A stretch of DNA of 64,000 nt, from assembly GCA_027604705.1 (NCBI GenBank), contig JADHYV010000008.1, positions 372,001-436,000 of the forward strand, written 5' to 3'. Under the pieces are notes generated by a model, which saw nothing but the letters and a program-made list of their open reading frames with translations, did not search any database and had not been told where the DNA came from. The stretch is from Allomyces arbusculus (taxonomy: Eukaryota > Blastocladiomycota > Blastocladiomycetes > Blastocladiales > Blastocladiaceae). Positions 25,211 to 36,223 of this stretch are shown here, piece after piece. The translations under genes and the position numbers were made by a program. Each line of letters starts with the position of its first letter. Position 1 is the stretch's first letter.

Positions 25211-28200
25211 ATGTGGTCATTGCTCCAGCGATCGGCACCGGCTCGTCGTGCCGCCGCCAGCACGCTCTCAACACGAGGACTGGCCACTGCGGCCAGCACA
25301 CTCGCCGTCGGGAGCAAGCACCATGGATTCGTGGTGGACAGGGTTCGCATGTGAACGACCTTTGCGGGCGCCATGATCAGAATGCCAGCAACTGACCAAT
25401 GCTGTGCAGACGACGACCATCGAGGAGCTCAAAATCAACCTGGCCGAGCTGACGCACCAAAAGACCGGTGCCAAGGTCCTGCATTTTGACCGCGATGACC
25501 CGAACAATGTCTTTGCGTATGTTGCGCTTGCCATGGTTCGGCGTGATTGAGCAGTGAACTGACTATTTTGCGCTCTTTCTCAGTGTCGGCTTCCGCACGC
25601 CCGTCACGGACAGCACGGGCCTCCCGCACATTCTCGAGCACACGACGCTGTGCGGGTCGGCCAAATACCCGGTGCGCGACCCGTTCTTCAAGATGCTGCA
25701 GCGGTCGCTGTCGACCTACATGAACGCGTGGACTGCGCACGACTACACGCTCTACCCGTTCTCGACGCAAAATCTTGCTGACCACCGCAACCTGATGAAC
25801 GTCTACCTCGATGCCGTCTTTCATCCAAAGCTGACCGCGCGCGATTTCTCGCAAGAAGGATGGCGGCTCGAGCATCAGGACCCAAAGGACCCGAGCTCGC
25901 CGCTCGTGTTCAAAGGCGTCGTCTACAACGAAATGAAGGGCGCCATGGCCGACATTCACTCACATTTCTACTTTACGCTGAGCCAGTCGCTGTTCCCAAA
26001 CTCGATCTACGCGCCCAACTCAGGCGGTGATCCGGCAGTGATCCCGAACCTCAAGCACGAGGACCTTGTTGCGTTCCATCGCCGGTATTACCGACCGGAA
26101 AATGCGCGCTTCTTTGTCTACGGGTCGGCACCTATTGACCCGACTTTGGAGCACATTGACCGCGTCATTTCGTCGGTCGAGCGCCCGCCGCTGACGGATA
26201 CCGACAGGGCGCCTGTCAATGATTTGCCGTCACTGGCTGAGCCAAAGACAGTCAAGGCAACTTGCGCTCTGGACCCGAGTACGTTCTTTGGCCGTGCCTG
26301 TGTCTCTGTGTACGTCTCTGGTTGCATTTGGACCTGACCGATCCCCTTTGTTGCTTTCCAGTGGGCGACCCGGCCAAGCAGACGCGTATGTGCATCGCGT
26401 GGGGCTGCAACGACGTGCACGATGTCTACACGACGGCCGCCATGAAGGTGCTGAGCTCGCTGCTGCTCGACGGTAGCTCGAGCCCGATGCAGCAGGCGCT
26501 CATCGACTCTGGCCTGGCGCCCGACTACTCGCCCGTGATCGGCTACGACAGCTCGCTGCGCAAGGCCTCGTTCGGGATCGGGGTGCAGGGCATTTCTGCC
26601 GAGCAAATTCCGGTCGTCGAAAAGACGATATGGGATGTGCTGAACAAGGTGGCCGAGACTGGGTTCCCCAAGGAGCGCATCGACGCGATCGTGCACCAGA
26701 CGGAACTGTCGCTGCGGCACGTGACGGCGCAGTTTGGGCTCGGTCTCCTGCAGGGCGTGAGTTCCGGCGTGTTCCAGGGCACCGATGCCGTCGAGAGTTT
26801 GCGCGTGACCGCGCACATGCGCCGGATCCACCACGAGGCCGTAAACAGCGACCTGTTCCAGCGGCTCGTGCGCACCTACTTGCTCGAGAATCAGCACCGC
26901 GTCACGCTGATCATGGAGCCCGACGCCAACCTGACGGTCAACCAGGCGACGGGCGAGGCGGGGCGGCTTGCGGAGCGCGTAGAGGCCCTGACCGACGCGG
27001 ATCGCAAGGCCATTTACGAGCGAGGGCTCGACCTCGCGGCGGCACAAAATCTCAAGGAGGATTTGTCGGTGCTGCCGTGTCTCTCGCTCGACGAAGTACC
27101 GCTCGAGACGCCGTATCACGCAATTGAGCGGCACGACCGCGCTCTTCCGCAAGTGAACGCCGCGACTGGCGCCCAGGTGTCGGCGGCGCAGCCCGTCACG
27201 TACCCGTTGGTGACGCGCACATCGGAGACGAACGGCGTGACGTACTTGCGCGCGCAAACCGCGCTCGACCTGCCCAAGGAACTTCTGCCGCTGCTGCCCC
27301 TGTTTTCTTCGGTGCGTTGGTCAGCTATTAGTCGGCGTGAAGAGTACAGAGCGTGCTCACCGGGATCATCTCCCACGAATAGGCCTTGACGTGGCAAGGT
27401 ACAAAGGACAAGACGATGGAGCAGCTGGACCAGGAAATCAAACTCTTGACAGGTGGCGTGTCCGCCTCACCACAAGGGATCGCTTCTCTTGACGGTACGT
27501 CTTTTTGATGGCCTTCAAGCCCCACATAGTGCAGCTGCTAACTGCCGTCCAATCCGCAGAGCTGCACTCGTACCGTCTCGGCCTCGGCGTGGGCGGCAGC
27601 GTCCTGACGCGTCAGGCCGAGCACCTTGCCCGGCTCATGCCAGAGCTGCTGTTTGGCACGGCGTTTGATCGCGTCGACCGGCTGCAGACGCTCGTTGCTG
27701 GCAATGTCACGTCCATGGCCAACTCGATTGTGAGCGCGGGCCACCGGTTTGCGCGCAGCCTTGCCGTGGCGCAGGTCACGCCCATGGGTGCCGTGTCCGA
27801 GTCGTGGGGCGGCATCTCGCAGCTCCGCTTCTTGCACGCGCTGCAGACTCAGAACAAGGTGGAGACGGTGGTGCCGCAGCTGGAGGTTCGTTTGCGCGTT
27901 TTGTGTGTTTCAGTGCCCGCGTCGTACGTTCTGGACTGACCCACCGCTGGTATAGGCGATTCGCGACCGCATTGCTCTCAAATCGACTCGGTTCATGGCT
28001 ACGGCCGAACCCGCCGCACAAGCCGAGAACATGGCCCATGTTGATAACATGGCACGCGAATTTGCTCGCCATTCATCGAGCAACGTGATGGCCCCCGCCG
28101 AGATCAAGGGCACGCAGCTGTTGTCGGCGACCGGGTCCAAGATCTTTGTCGCTACGCCGTTCCCTGTCCACTTTTGCGCCGCCGCCCTGCCGACGGTCCC

Positions 28201-28714
28201 GTTCATGTCGACGTCCGACTCGATGGCGCTGGCCGTCGCCGGCAACCTGGCAACGCATGGTTACCTGCACCGCGAAGTGCGTGAAAAGGGCGGCGCGTAC
28301 GGTGCTGGCGCCAACCACGCGGCCGATCTCGGCGTCTACTCGCTCTTCAGTTACCGTGACCCACACTCCCACGCTACGCTCGAGCATTTCACGACCTCGT
28401 TCCGCGCACTCGTCGACGGCGGGATCGTCACGGACCAGGCGCTGCACGAGGCCAAGCTGTCGCTGCTCGGTGACATGGATATGCCGCTCGATGCGGGCGC
28501 ACAGGGCGCAGGCGAGTTTACGCAGCCGACGTTGACCAAGGCCGTCCGGCAAGCGCGTCGCGACGCGTTGCGCAACGTCACGCGCGAGGACGTGGCCCGC
28601 GTCGCGGCGACGTACTTGGTCGACCGGCCTTTGGCACAGGTCGTGCTTGGGCCCGCGGGCAGCGCCGACGCGTTCAAGGCCGACGGGTGGGAGGTCGTGT
28701 CGCTGGAGCTGTGA
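25211..28714 (+). CDS. CYM1: Mitochondrial presequence protease Cym1/PreP (M16C)
   Basis: Matrix metalloprotease that degrades cleaved presequences and other free peptides. The start MWSLLQRSAPARRAAASTLS is a matrix-targeting signal. After short early exons (HHGFVVDR, TTIEELKINLAELTHQKTGA, LHFDRDDPNNVFA) the sequence gives VGFRTPVTDSTGLPHILEHT, containing the inverted zinc motif HxxEH with the catalytic Glu. It continues SLSTYMNAWTAHDYTLYPFS, VVYNEMKGAMADIHSHFYF and NSGGDPAVIPNL, all PreP signatures. The second half holds the linker and the partner M16 domains (ELHSYRLGLGVGGSVL, EVREKGGAYGAGANHA with the R/Y substrate-binding pair). At least five introns interrupt it, near 25350, 25515, 26290, 27310, 27490 and 27890. 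The protein ends GWEVVSLEL. Confidence 0.95.
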
Positions 28715-29073
28715 GTGGTTCCCGTTTGTTGTGACAAGTCGCACAATTAAGATATATTAGTTGCCGACCACCGTGTGGCCAGTTTGTCCACTGTGCTCCG
28801 TTCTCGTGCCTCCTCTCCCTCCATCACACCGCCGTCGTCGTCGTGATGGCGACGCTCTGCTCGTGCCGGAACACTTCCGGGCAAGTGAGCGGATGAGGGT
28901 GAGGAACAACACCACACGTGATCATGAAACGCGACGCGCTCAACAAGTCGGCCAAAACAGACTGATTTCATTGGGCTCGACCGCGGCGATCGCCCTGGCC
29001 TCGCCCTGCACGACTTGGTCTGGCACCGTCGCCCCCCTCCCCTCTCTCCCCAGCACCAACACCAACCAGCGCC
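28715..29073. other. Intergenic/promoter between CYM1 and the M17 aminopeptidase
   Basis: Tandem same-strand gap of 359 bp. No other gene is seen; it should hold the CYM1 3' end and the aminopeptidase promoter. Confidence 0.45.
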
Positions 29074-30878
29074 ATGCCCGTCACAACCCACGTCAAGTTT
29101 GGCGCGTTCCTCGCCGAGTCCCCCGCCGACCTGTCGGCCGCCGCTCTGATTGGCGCCAAGGGCACCGTGCAGCTCGCCGAGCTGCCCGCTGTGACGGCCT
29201 CGTCAGTCTTTGCCGCCGTCGATGAAAACGCCACGGCTCCGCTGCACCTCGCCGAAGAGCACGGCTCGGCGCCCGCGTCGGTGACCGTCTGGGCCACGCA
29301 CGATGACAAGCTGATCCCCGTCGCGTTCTCGCAGTTTGCCAAAGAAACGTCGCGCCACATGGCCATTGTCCGTACCGACTCGGTGCGCGACGTGGCCAAC
29401 AAGGTCGTACCTGCCAAGGGCAACGCTCTGCTCGTCGTTCGCGTCGAGTCGGCCGCCCAGGCGTACGCCGCTGGTCTTGCTGTTGCGCGCAACTGGCCGC
29501 TCTACTCGCGCAAGACGGGTGTCGAGAGCACGGAGCGCACGGTCTACGTCGACTTTGTTGTCGCTGACGAGTCGGTCGTCGACTACGACGAGCTGAACGC
29601 TGTCGCTGCCGCGATCCGTGACGTGCAGCGCCGCGTCGACACGCCGTGCTCGGAGCTGAACACGGTCACGTACGTCGAGGAGGTGCGCAAGCTCGTCGAA
29701 CGCCTCAACGACCCGACCGTGTCGATCAAGGTGATTCAGGGCGAGGAGCTCAAGGAGCAGGGTACCTATTATCCAGTGCAGATGCTCGAATTCCTGGCAG
29801 CAGTTCCGCTGACGATTTGCTTCGGCATCAGGCTTTGGTGGCATCTACAACGTTGGCAAGGCTGCCGAGTTCCCGCCGGCTCTTGTCGTCCTCTCGCGCG
29901 TGCCCGAGAACGCCGACAAGACGCTCGCGCTCGTCGGCAAGGGTATCGTCTACGACTCGGGCGGTCTTTCGCTCAAGCCCACGTCGGGAATGGTCCGCAT
30001 TACTCTCATACCTTTTTCGCGTTCCGCGCGCATTCGCTGACCCCGCTTTCGCGAAATTAGGTTGGAATGAAGCAGGACATGGGTGGTTCGGCTGCTGTGC
30101 TCGGTGCTTTCGAGGCGATCGTCGCCACCAAGGCCGCGCCCGCGACGGCCGTGCACGCGCTGCTGTGCCTGGCCGAGAACGCGATTGACGGCAAGAGTTT
30201 TAAGAACGACGACATTCTGCACATGTACTCGGGCAAGACAGTCGAGATCAACAACACTGGTATGCTTCATTTCTGGCCCAACTGGTATTCCGCGAATTCA
30301 TCTCATCCCCGGCAACACTTCTATTCCCTCCCCCCCCTTCCCAACAGACGCCGAAGGCCGTCTCGTCCTGGCCGACGGTGTCGCGTACGCGACGCAGCAC
30401 CTGAACCCAGACGTGGTCATTGACATGGCGACGCTGACGGGCGCGCAGCTGATCACGACGGGCATCATCCATGCCGGTATCGTGACGGACTCGGAGGAGG
30501 TGGAGACGACGATCCTCAAGTCGGGCAAGGCCACGGGCGACCTCGTCTTCCCGATGCTCTACGCGCCCGAGATTCTCAAGTCGCAGTTCGACTCGCCCGT
30601 CGCCGACATGAAGAACTCGGTCAAGGACCGCATGAACGCGCAGTCGTCGTGCGCGGCGCACTTTGTCCAGGCGCACCTCGCCAAGGACTACAAGGGCGCG
30701 TGGCTGCATGTTGACATTGCTGGGGTACGGTTCTATGGTCCTACTGTTGCCATGGGATGCCGCGAACCGGGGCTGACTTGCGTTTCTCCTCGCTTGACCT
30801 TCGTAGCCCGCTGAGGCCGCGAGTCGTGGTACCGGTTTCGGCGCCGCGCTGCTGTACGAGTTTGCCAAGCAGTTCTAA
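29074..30878 (+). CDS. M17 leucyl aminopeptidase, NPEPL1-like
   Basis: Dinuclear-metal cytosolic aminopeptidase that trims N-terminal residues from peptides. Exon 1 (29074-29761) is the non-catalytic N-terminal domain. Exon 2 from 29832 has FGGIYNVGKAAEFPPAL and the metal-binding Lys/Asp motif ALVGKGIVYDSGGLSLKP. Exon 3 gives MKQDMGGSAAVLGAFEA and the start of the signature (KTVEINNT), completed by exon 4 as NTDAEGRLVLADGVAYA. Then follow DMATLTGAQLITTGIIHAGI and VADMKNSVKDRMNAQSSCAA. The ADMKNSVKDR...SSC block is typical of the NPEPL1 branch rather than bacterial PepA. The last exon ends FGAALLYEFAKQF. All catalytic residues are present. Confidence 0.94.
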
Positions 30879-31018
30879 ATTGTCTCCACACACCATACAT
30901 ACATCGACTGTTTTGCCATCACGCTCTTCCAACGGCCTTCAGGCCACGTCTATTCCAACAAAACGCCTAGCAACATCTGGACAAGATTGTGGCCAAATAA
31001 CTGAATAGAGCCTCCATT

Positions 31019-32776
31019 TCACTCGGCGGCAACAGCGCCGATCCGTCCCGCATCCTGGAACGCGGCAATCGTCCGCTCCATACCGTCGAGTGCCTTAATC
31101 AAATTGGCCTGCGTCCACAGCAACGGGCACACGTCATTGACAACATACTTGCCCTTTTCGAGGTAATACGACTCGGGGCACTTGAGCGTGCCAAACGCGC
31201 AGTCGGGCCCTGTCGTTTGGCCAACAGCGCGGTTGAAGAAGCGCGTCTGCAGTGCGCGGTACGTATCTGCAGCCGCGAAATCACCGCGCTCGAGAGCCGC
31301 GCGCGCCCAAACACCGCAAATGCAGGCGACGATCGCATCAAAGATACACCACTGCGCCTCCTGCCCGGGCTTGAGGAGCGCATCGCGCGCGCCCATGTCG
31401 TCGGAAAAGTCGGCCGTGCGCGTCGCCTCGTCAAACAGCGCCTTGTAATCGGCCATCCAGTAACTATCGCCGCGGTACCGGCGAATCCCATGGTCGCCCG
31501 CCAAGTCGCGGACCACGTCGGTCACGATTTGCGCGGCCATGGCGTCGTCGACAACGTGCATCGGGTAGACGAGAAAGAGCAGCGCCGCGTCGGTCGCGCG
31601 CTCGTGCCCAGGCGTGCGCGACTCGTACGGCAAAATGGTCGCGAGTGCGGCGCGTCCTTGGGATTCGAGCGCTGCAACGAGGGCCGTGGCTGTATCGAGC
31701 TGGGTCGACTCGGTCTTGGCCGCGGCCAGGCGCGTCATCTGGTCTGCGAGCGGGTGGAGATCCTTGTCGTGACCAACGACATCGAGATGTCTCGCCCAGT
31801 ACGCCATCCGGGTCGCGACAGCCACGCCAGCGGCCTCGCGCGCGACGAGCACCTTGTGCCAATCCCGCAACCCAGCGACCATGGCGCCAACTGACGACGC
31901 CTCGACTTTACGCGCTTCCTCCCAGTGACCCGAGTCGTCGTCGTGCCAGTACTCCACGCGGTACGCGTACAGGATGAGCAATGCGAGCATATCGGCCAGG
32001 GATCCGGCCGACGGGAGCGCGTCGATCCCCGGCAACGGCGCGAGCAGGTCCTTACCAAAATGTCCGTTGCGCGCGAGCAAGCTCGCGAGCCACAGCGTGT
32101 ACCCGAGCGCATCGTTCTGCGCGTGTGCCCACGTCTGGTCAATTTCCGAAAGAGAATTCCCGTCGAACCGAATATGCGGCCGCTCCATGGCATTGGTGCG
32201 GAAATCCACGGTATTCTGCAGACACACGTCCCATCGGTGCCGGTACCGCAGCCAGAACCGTGCCAGGTCCGTGACAGCACCCGCAGCGATTTGAGCCTCG
32301 CCGAGCACATAGCGCGCGTGCGCAATGTGAATTGTGTCGCGCACCCACGTGTGCGTGTACCCCGTGTAGTCTTCGGAACTTGCGTCGTCGTGCAGCGCGG
32401 CCTGGAAAAGCGCGCGGCCTTGGATCAGGGGCAGATCAAGCGCGTGAGCCTGATTGAGAACGGCGCGAATCGCCGACACTTGGTCGCGGTGCGTGTACGT
32501 GTCCTTGACGAGCTCGGCCAGCGTCGGGTTGTGCAAGACGACGCGCGCCGCGGCAAGTGTTGCGGCCAACGTGTTCACTTTGTGTGCGGCAGACTTGTCC
32601 ACCGTGCCGTTGCGTGTCTCGACGGGCGCATCAATCATAACAACCGTCGTCGCCGTATCTGGCACGGTCGGCTTGGCGTTGGCCGGCATGGACGGGCGGG
32701 ACTTGATGCTGCCAGGCTTGCGGCCACGACCGCGTTTGCTGCTGGAGCTCTTGTTCTTGCGCGTTGACTTGCACAT
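31019..32776 (-). CDS. GH15/glucoamylase-like (alpha/alpha) barrel protein
   Basis: Single-exon protein of about 585 aa if started at 32776 (MCKSTRKNKSSSSKRGRGRK); an upstream ATG-frame extends to 32914. The body looks like an (alpha/alpha)6-barrel glycosidase of the GH15 / phosphorylase-kinase-alpha kind: DLPLIQGRALFQAALHDDAS, TGYTHTWVRDTIHIAHARYV, then IDQTWAHAQNDALGYTLWLA, WEEARKVEASSVGAMVAGLR, RYRGDSYWMADYKALFDEA, KPGQEAQWCIFDAIVACICG and PESYYLEKGKYVVNDVCPLL. Trp/Asp/Glu-rich motifs (WEE, DALGYTLW) sit where GH15 active-site residues are expected. No signal peptide is present, so it is unlike secreted glucoamylase. Basic GRGRKPG near the N-terminus resembles an AT-hook. The substrate is not clear. 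Confidence 0.72.
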   Translation of the reverse strand: MCKSTRKNKSSSSKRGRGRKPGSIKSRPSMPANAKPTVPDTATTVVMIDAPVETRNGTVDKSAAHKVNTLAATLAAARVVLHNPTLAELVKDTYTHRDQVSAIRAVLNQAHALDLPLIQGRALFQAALHDDASSEDYTGYTHTWVRDTIHIAHARYVLGEAQIAAGAVTDLARFWLRYRHRWDVCLQNTVDFRTNAMERPHIRFDGNSLSEIDQTWAHAQNDALGYTLWLASLLARNGHFGKDLLAPLPGIDALPSAGSLADMLALLILYAYRVEYWHDDDSGHWEEARKVEASSVGAMVAGLRDWHKVLVAREAAGVAVATRMAYWARHLDVVGHDKDLHPLADQMTRLAAAKTESTQLDTATALVAALESQGRAALATILPYESRTPGHERATDAALLFLVYPMHVVDDAMAAQIVTDVVRDLAGDHGIRRYRGDSYWMADYKALFDEATRTADFSDDMGARDALLKPGQEAQWCIFDAIVACICGVWARAALERGDFAAADTYRALQTRFFNRAVGQTTGPDCAFGTLKCPESYYLEKGKYVVNDVCPLLWTQANLIKALDGMERTIAAFQDAGRIGAVAAE

Positions 32777-34337
32777 GTTGGCGGCTGCAGGGTCGTCGGA
32801 GGGAGGGATGGCAAGAGCAATTGTTCTTTGCGAAGGCTGGGGGCGGGCACAGTGCCTCTTTTGAATGGAACGAGTACCGGCCGTATTTCCGCGGCGGCGT
32901 CGTCGTTTCATCATCTCGTCGACGACTCGAACTCAGGTTCGAACGCGTTTCTTTCAGTCGGGAAAAAGAGGCGGCCAACTTGAGGGCGAAAGGCCGCCGC
33001 CACCCACTTCGCTGCAACAAGTTTCGCTGGTTTTTTTGGGTCGAAAAACGGGCCGAGCTTGCCAAGCCTTCTGCCGATGCACACATCGGTTCCTTGTTCA
33101 CAGCATGGCCACGCAGGCAACGCATTGCAACTTGTCTGCCTAGGAAGATGTCGCCCATCACGACCTCGCCCTCATCGACGATGTTGCCATCAACCGCGGT
33201 TGTCAGGGCGACGACGATGGTGAGCTTCGCAAGGACCCGCGCGCACCGGCGCGACGGGTCGAGGGACTCGAGTGAGAGACGCGGGAGACGCGCCACCGCT
33301 CACGCTGACCGACCGAGTTGGCGAAGAGCACACTCTCAGCTTCATCTTGTTGCTGCGCTGTTGGGACGACCGCCACACTCCGGCTTCCGGACTGGGGTTG
33401 GAGGATGAGGGCGTCACCACAAATATTCATCAAGCGCGGCGACCACTCGCGCGCAACGCGGGTCCAGTTCCGGTCACGTCCGCTGCGGCTTTCGAGATGC
33501 GCTGGCATGTTTTGACCGGCCATCTTCCATCAACAGTGCGCGCGCCCCGCCCTTGGGCCGACTTCGGTACTCGAGACGCTTGGCGCAGCCCCATTCTCGT
33601 TCAATCTGTCGCTGCGAGTCATGCTTGGGCCCCGCCGCCACCATCGCGATGAAGCACGATAGTATGCGTATCGACTGGGATAAGTGAGCATGCGAGGAAC
33701 GACTCCATCGAGCCCTCACACGCCGATGAGCGCGTGTGATGCGCACTCCCTCATCTGCGCGCCGATTGTCGTACATACGGCCCCATGGGCAAACATACGA
33801 GTAGGTTGGCGTTGGTTTTCTGCAGTAGTGAGAGTTGTGCGTTTGCGGGCCGCAGCAACAGCCTTCTGTTTCACCAATGTCAGGCTGTGTACGTCGGTGT
33901 GCGCGCCTCGTTGTGGCGTTAAACCAACGGAGTCGGCGCACCGTCCTGCCAGGCCCCAGGCCGTGAATGTGTCCAACTCGAAACCGACTCTCGCCCCCCC
34001 CCCCCCCCCCAAGCTCGCGAACCGACGCGTGTCATACGCGCGCCCGCGCGCGGGCACTTCCGCGCTCAGGAAACTTTTGGCCATGACGAAGTTCCAGCTG
34101 GGACGGACCACGCGGCCACGATGCGCGCATGGGCGTGAGGAAAGGGACGGAGCTGGTCGACTACAAAAGCACGGCGCGCCCCGTACCGATGTCGATTCGC
34201 ACCCGATCATTTTGATCGTTTTTCTATCGCCCTGCACCCCCCGAACCTCGAGCCGTCAACGCCAGTCGACAACGACCTGATTGCTGCACGATTGTCCTTC
34301 CATCTCCACCGCCAGCCCGACACCTTTCTTCTCCACC
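32777..34337. other. Long divergent intergenic region with a C17 run
   Basis: About 1.5 kb between the GH15-like gene and the sugar transporter. It contains a run of 17 C (33994-34010) and no recognisable ORF or RNA gene. It should hold both promoters. Confidence 0.4.
33994..34010. repeat. Homopolymer run of 17 C
   Basis: A mononucleotide run in the intergenic region before the sugar transporter. A second run of 14 C (21224-21237) lies in a receptor-gene intron just before its acceptor. Confidence 0.95.
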
Positions 34338-35894
34338 ATGTCGGCCGAAACACAAGAAAAGGCCTCACTTTTCCAAGTCGCCTTGCTCGCGCTGCCATGG
34401 ATTGGCGTGCAGGCCATTTGGCAAGTCGAGTTTGGGATCGTCACACCCGTGCTGGAAGCGTACGGCCTTGATCCGGCATTGTCCTCGGTGATTTGGATCT
34501 TTGGTGCGTGACGTTCTCGATCCGACGCGCGCGCGGTGCAGCTTACAGCGCGGTGCAGCTTACAGCGCGGTGCAGCTTACAGCGCGGTGCAGCTTACAGC
34601 GCGGTGCAGCTTACAGCGCGTGCTTCTCGTAAACGTGCAAGTGACGACGGAAAATTCTTGACGACTTCTAGGTCCCATCACGGGCTTCTTCACGGCACCG
34701 ATCGTCGGCAGTTTGTCGGACCAGTCGACGATGCGCCTGGGCCGCCGCCGTCCGTTCCTGCTCGGCGGTCTCCTTAGCACGCTCATCGCGTCAGCGCTCT
34801 TTTCCGTCACGTACTTGATGGGCAGCGCCAAGCAAGTCGTCGGTTTTCTGGCCTTCATCATGCTCGATATCACCATCAACTTCATGCAGACGCCGCTGCG
34901 GTCGCTCGGCGCCGATATGGTCCCGGAATCGCAGCAGTCGACGGTGCAGCTCATGTCGGCTTTTTGCCAGGGATTGGGCGCAATGCTCGGGTTCGGTTTG
35001 ATGCGCGCCATGTGGTCGTCGGAGCCGCACCAGATGCCCGGTCTGTTTGCCGTGGTCATGGGCCTGAACGTGCTGTTCCTCGGGTCGACGTGCTATTTCG
35101 TGCACGAGAAGCACCAGACCAAGGACCAGGTCACCAAGTCGTCGGTCGTAGAGACACTCACCAAGGTGATTCACGGTGTCAAGGACATGGAGCGCCCGAT
35201 CGCTGTGATTTGCGCGATTGAGTTCTTTTCGTGGCTCGCGTTGTTCGCGTGGTGGCCCACGGCGTCGACGTGGTTCTCGCGCAATGTCTATGACGGTTGC
35301 CAGCTGTCCGACAAGGCCGGGTGCACGGATGAAGGGTTTGCCAAGTACACCGAGGGCGACAACGCCTACTCAGAGTCGGGCATCTACGCAAACCTGTTGC
35401 AGACAATCTTCTCGCTCGCGCTTGCGCTCGCTATGAACCACGGCATTCTGCGCCGTGTCAAGATCCCATACTTCATTTGCCTGATTGTCGGCGCCGTGTT
35501 CCTGATTCTCGCCAAGATCATTTCGGGGTCGCACACGTTTGGGTTCATTGTGGCTATTGGCATGGCTATTCCCATTTCGTCCATCAACTCGTTCCCGTTT
35601 GCCATTGTCGGAAAGCACAATGCGGAGCGCGCCGCTGCCAACAAGGGCGACGGCAAGGAGGAGGAGACTTCGGTGGGCCTGCAAATGGGCCTGCTCAACT
35701 TGTTTATCTGCATGCCGCAGCTGATTTCCACGTTCTCCGTGAGTGGGATGCGTGGGTCGCTGGGCAACGAGGGCCTGCCGTGGGCCCTCGTCATGGCGGG
35801 TATTTCGCTCGCAATTGCGGCCGCGTTGACGACGCTTATTCGCGAGGAGGAGCCGGCCGCGGCCGGCGTGACCGAGGCCGCAGGCAAGGCCTAG
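34338..35894 (+). CDS. Sucrose/H+ symporter-like GPH (SUT/SLC45-type) transporter
   Basis: Predicted plasma-membrane disaccharide/proton symporter of the GPH branch of the MFS. Join 34338..34503 and 34672..35894 gives 462 aa. The start MSAETQEKASLFQVALLALP leads into TM1 (WIGVQAIWQVEFGIVTPVL). The second exon begins GPITGFFTAPIVGSLSDQST and carries the family loop RLGRRRPFLLGG. About twelve membrane helices follow, including GADMVPESQQSTVQLMSAFC. Loop 7-8 contains a Cys pair (GCQLSDKAGC). SINSFPFAIVGKHN and LNLFICMPQLISTF are typical of SUT proteins. The only intron contains five perfect copies of a 17-bp repeat. Sugar specificity is not proven by sequence. Confidence 0.9.
34531..34615 (+). 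repeat. Five perfect 17-bp tandem repeats inside the transporter intron
   Basis: The unit GCGCGGTGCAGCTTACA repeats five times without change (34531, 34548, 34565, 34582, 34599), followed by a partial unit. Each unit junction makes a TTACAG acceptor-like site and each unit contains a GGTGCA donor-like site. Seventeen is not a multiple of three, consistent with an intronic position. Confidence 0.97.
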
Positions 35895-36223
35895 ATTTTG
35901 TCGTTGTTTTTGCATTTGCATTGTGATTCCTTTCGTTTGCGTGCTCATTTTGGACGTGTCGCCTGCCAAATTGGAGGCGAACCAAGACCTGTACATTGTG
36001 GATCAACTTAACTCTTTGTGCAACTGCAATGTTCCATTTCTCGTGCCCGCGATCAGCTATCAGGAACGATGTGGGAGCGCATGTTTGAGGCAATGTCTGT
36101 GAGTCTCGTTTCACGATTCGTGGAAGCGGCGCGGCAGCGCAAGGAGACTGGGCGGACACGGTTTGTTGTCGAGTATTTGATGTATAAATCAAGAGCAAGA
36201 ATGGGTGCATGAGCGAATGCCGT
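35895..36223. other. Convergent intergenic region
   Basis: 3'-3' spacer between the transporter and the METTL25-like gene; T-rich near 35900-35935. Nothing else is seen. Confidence 0.4.

Noticed and set aside
34531-34615. CRISPR-like array
   Set aside because: Units are adjacent without spacers and lie in a spliceosomal intron of a eukaryotic gene; it is a minisatellite.
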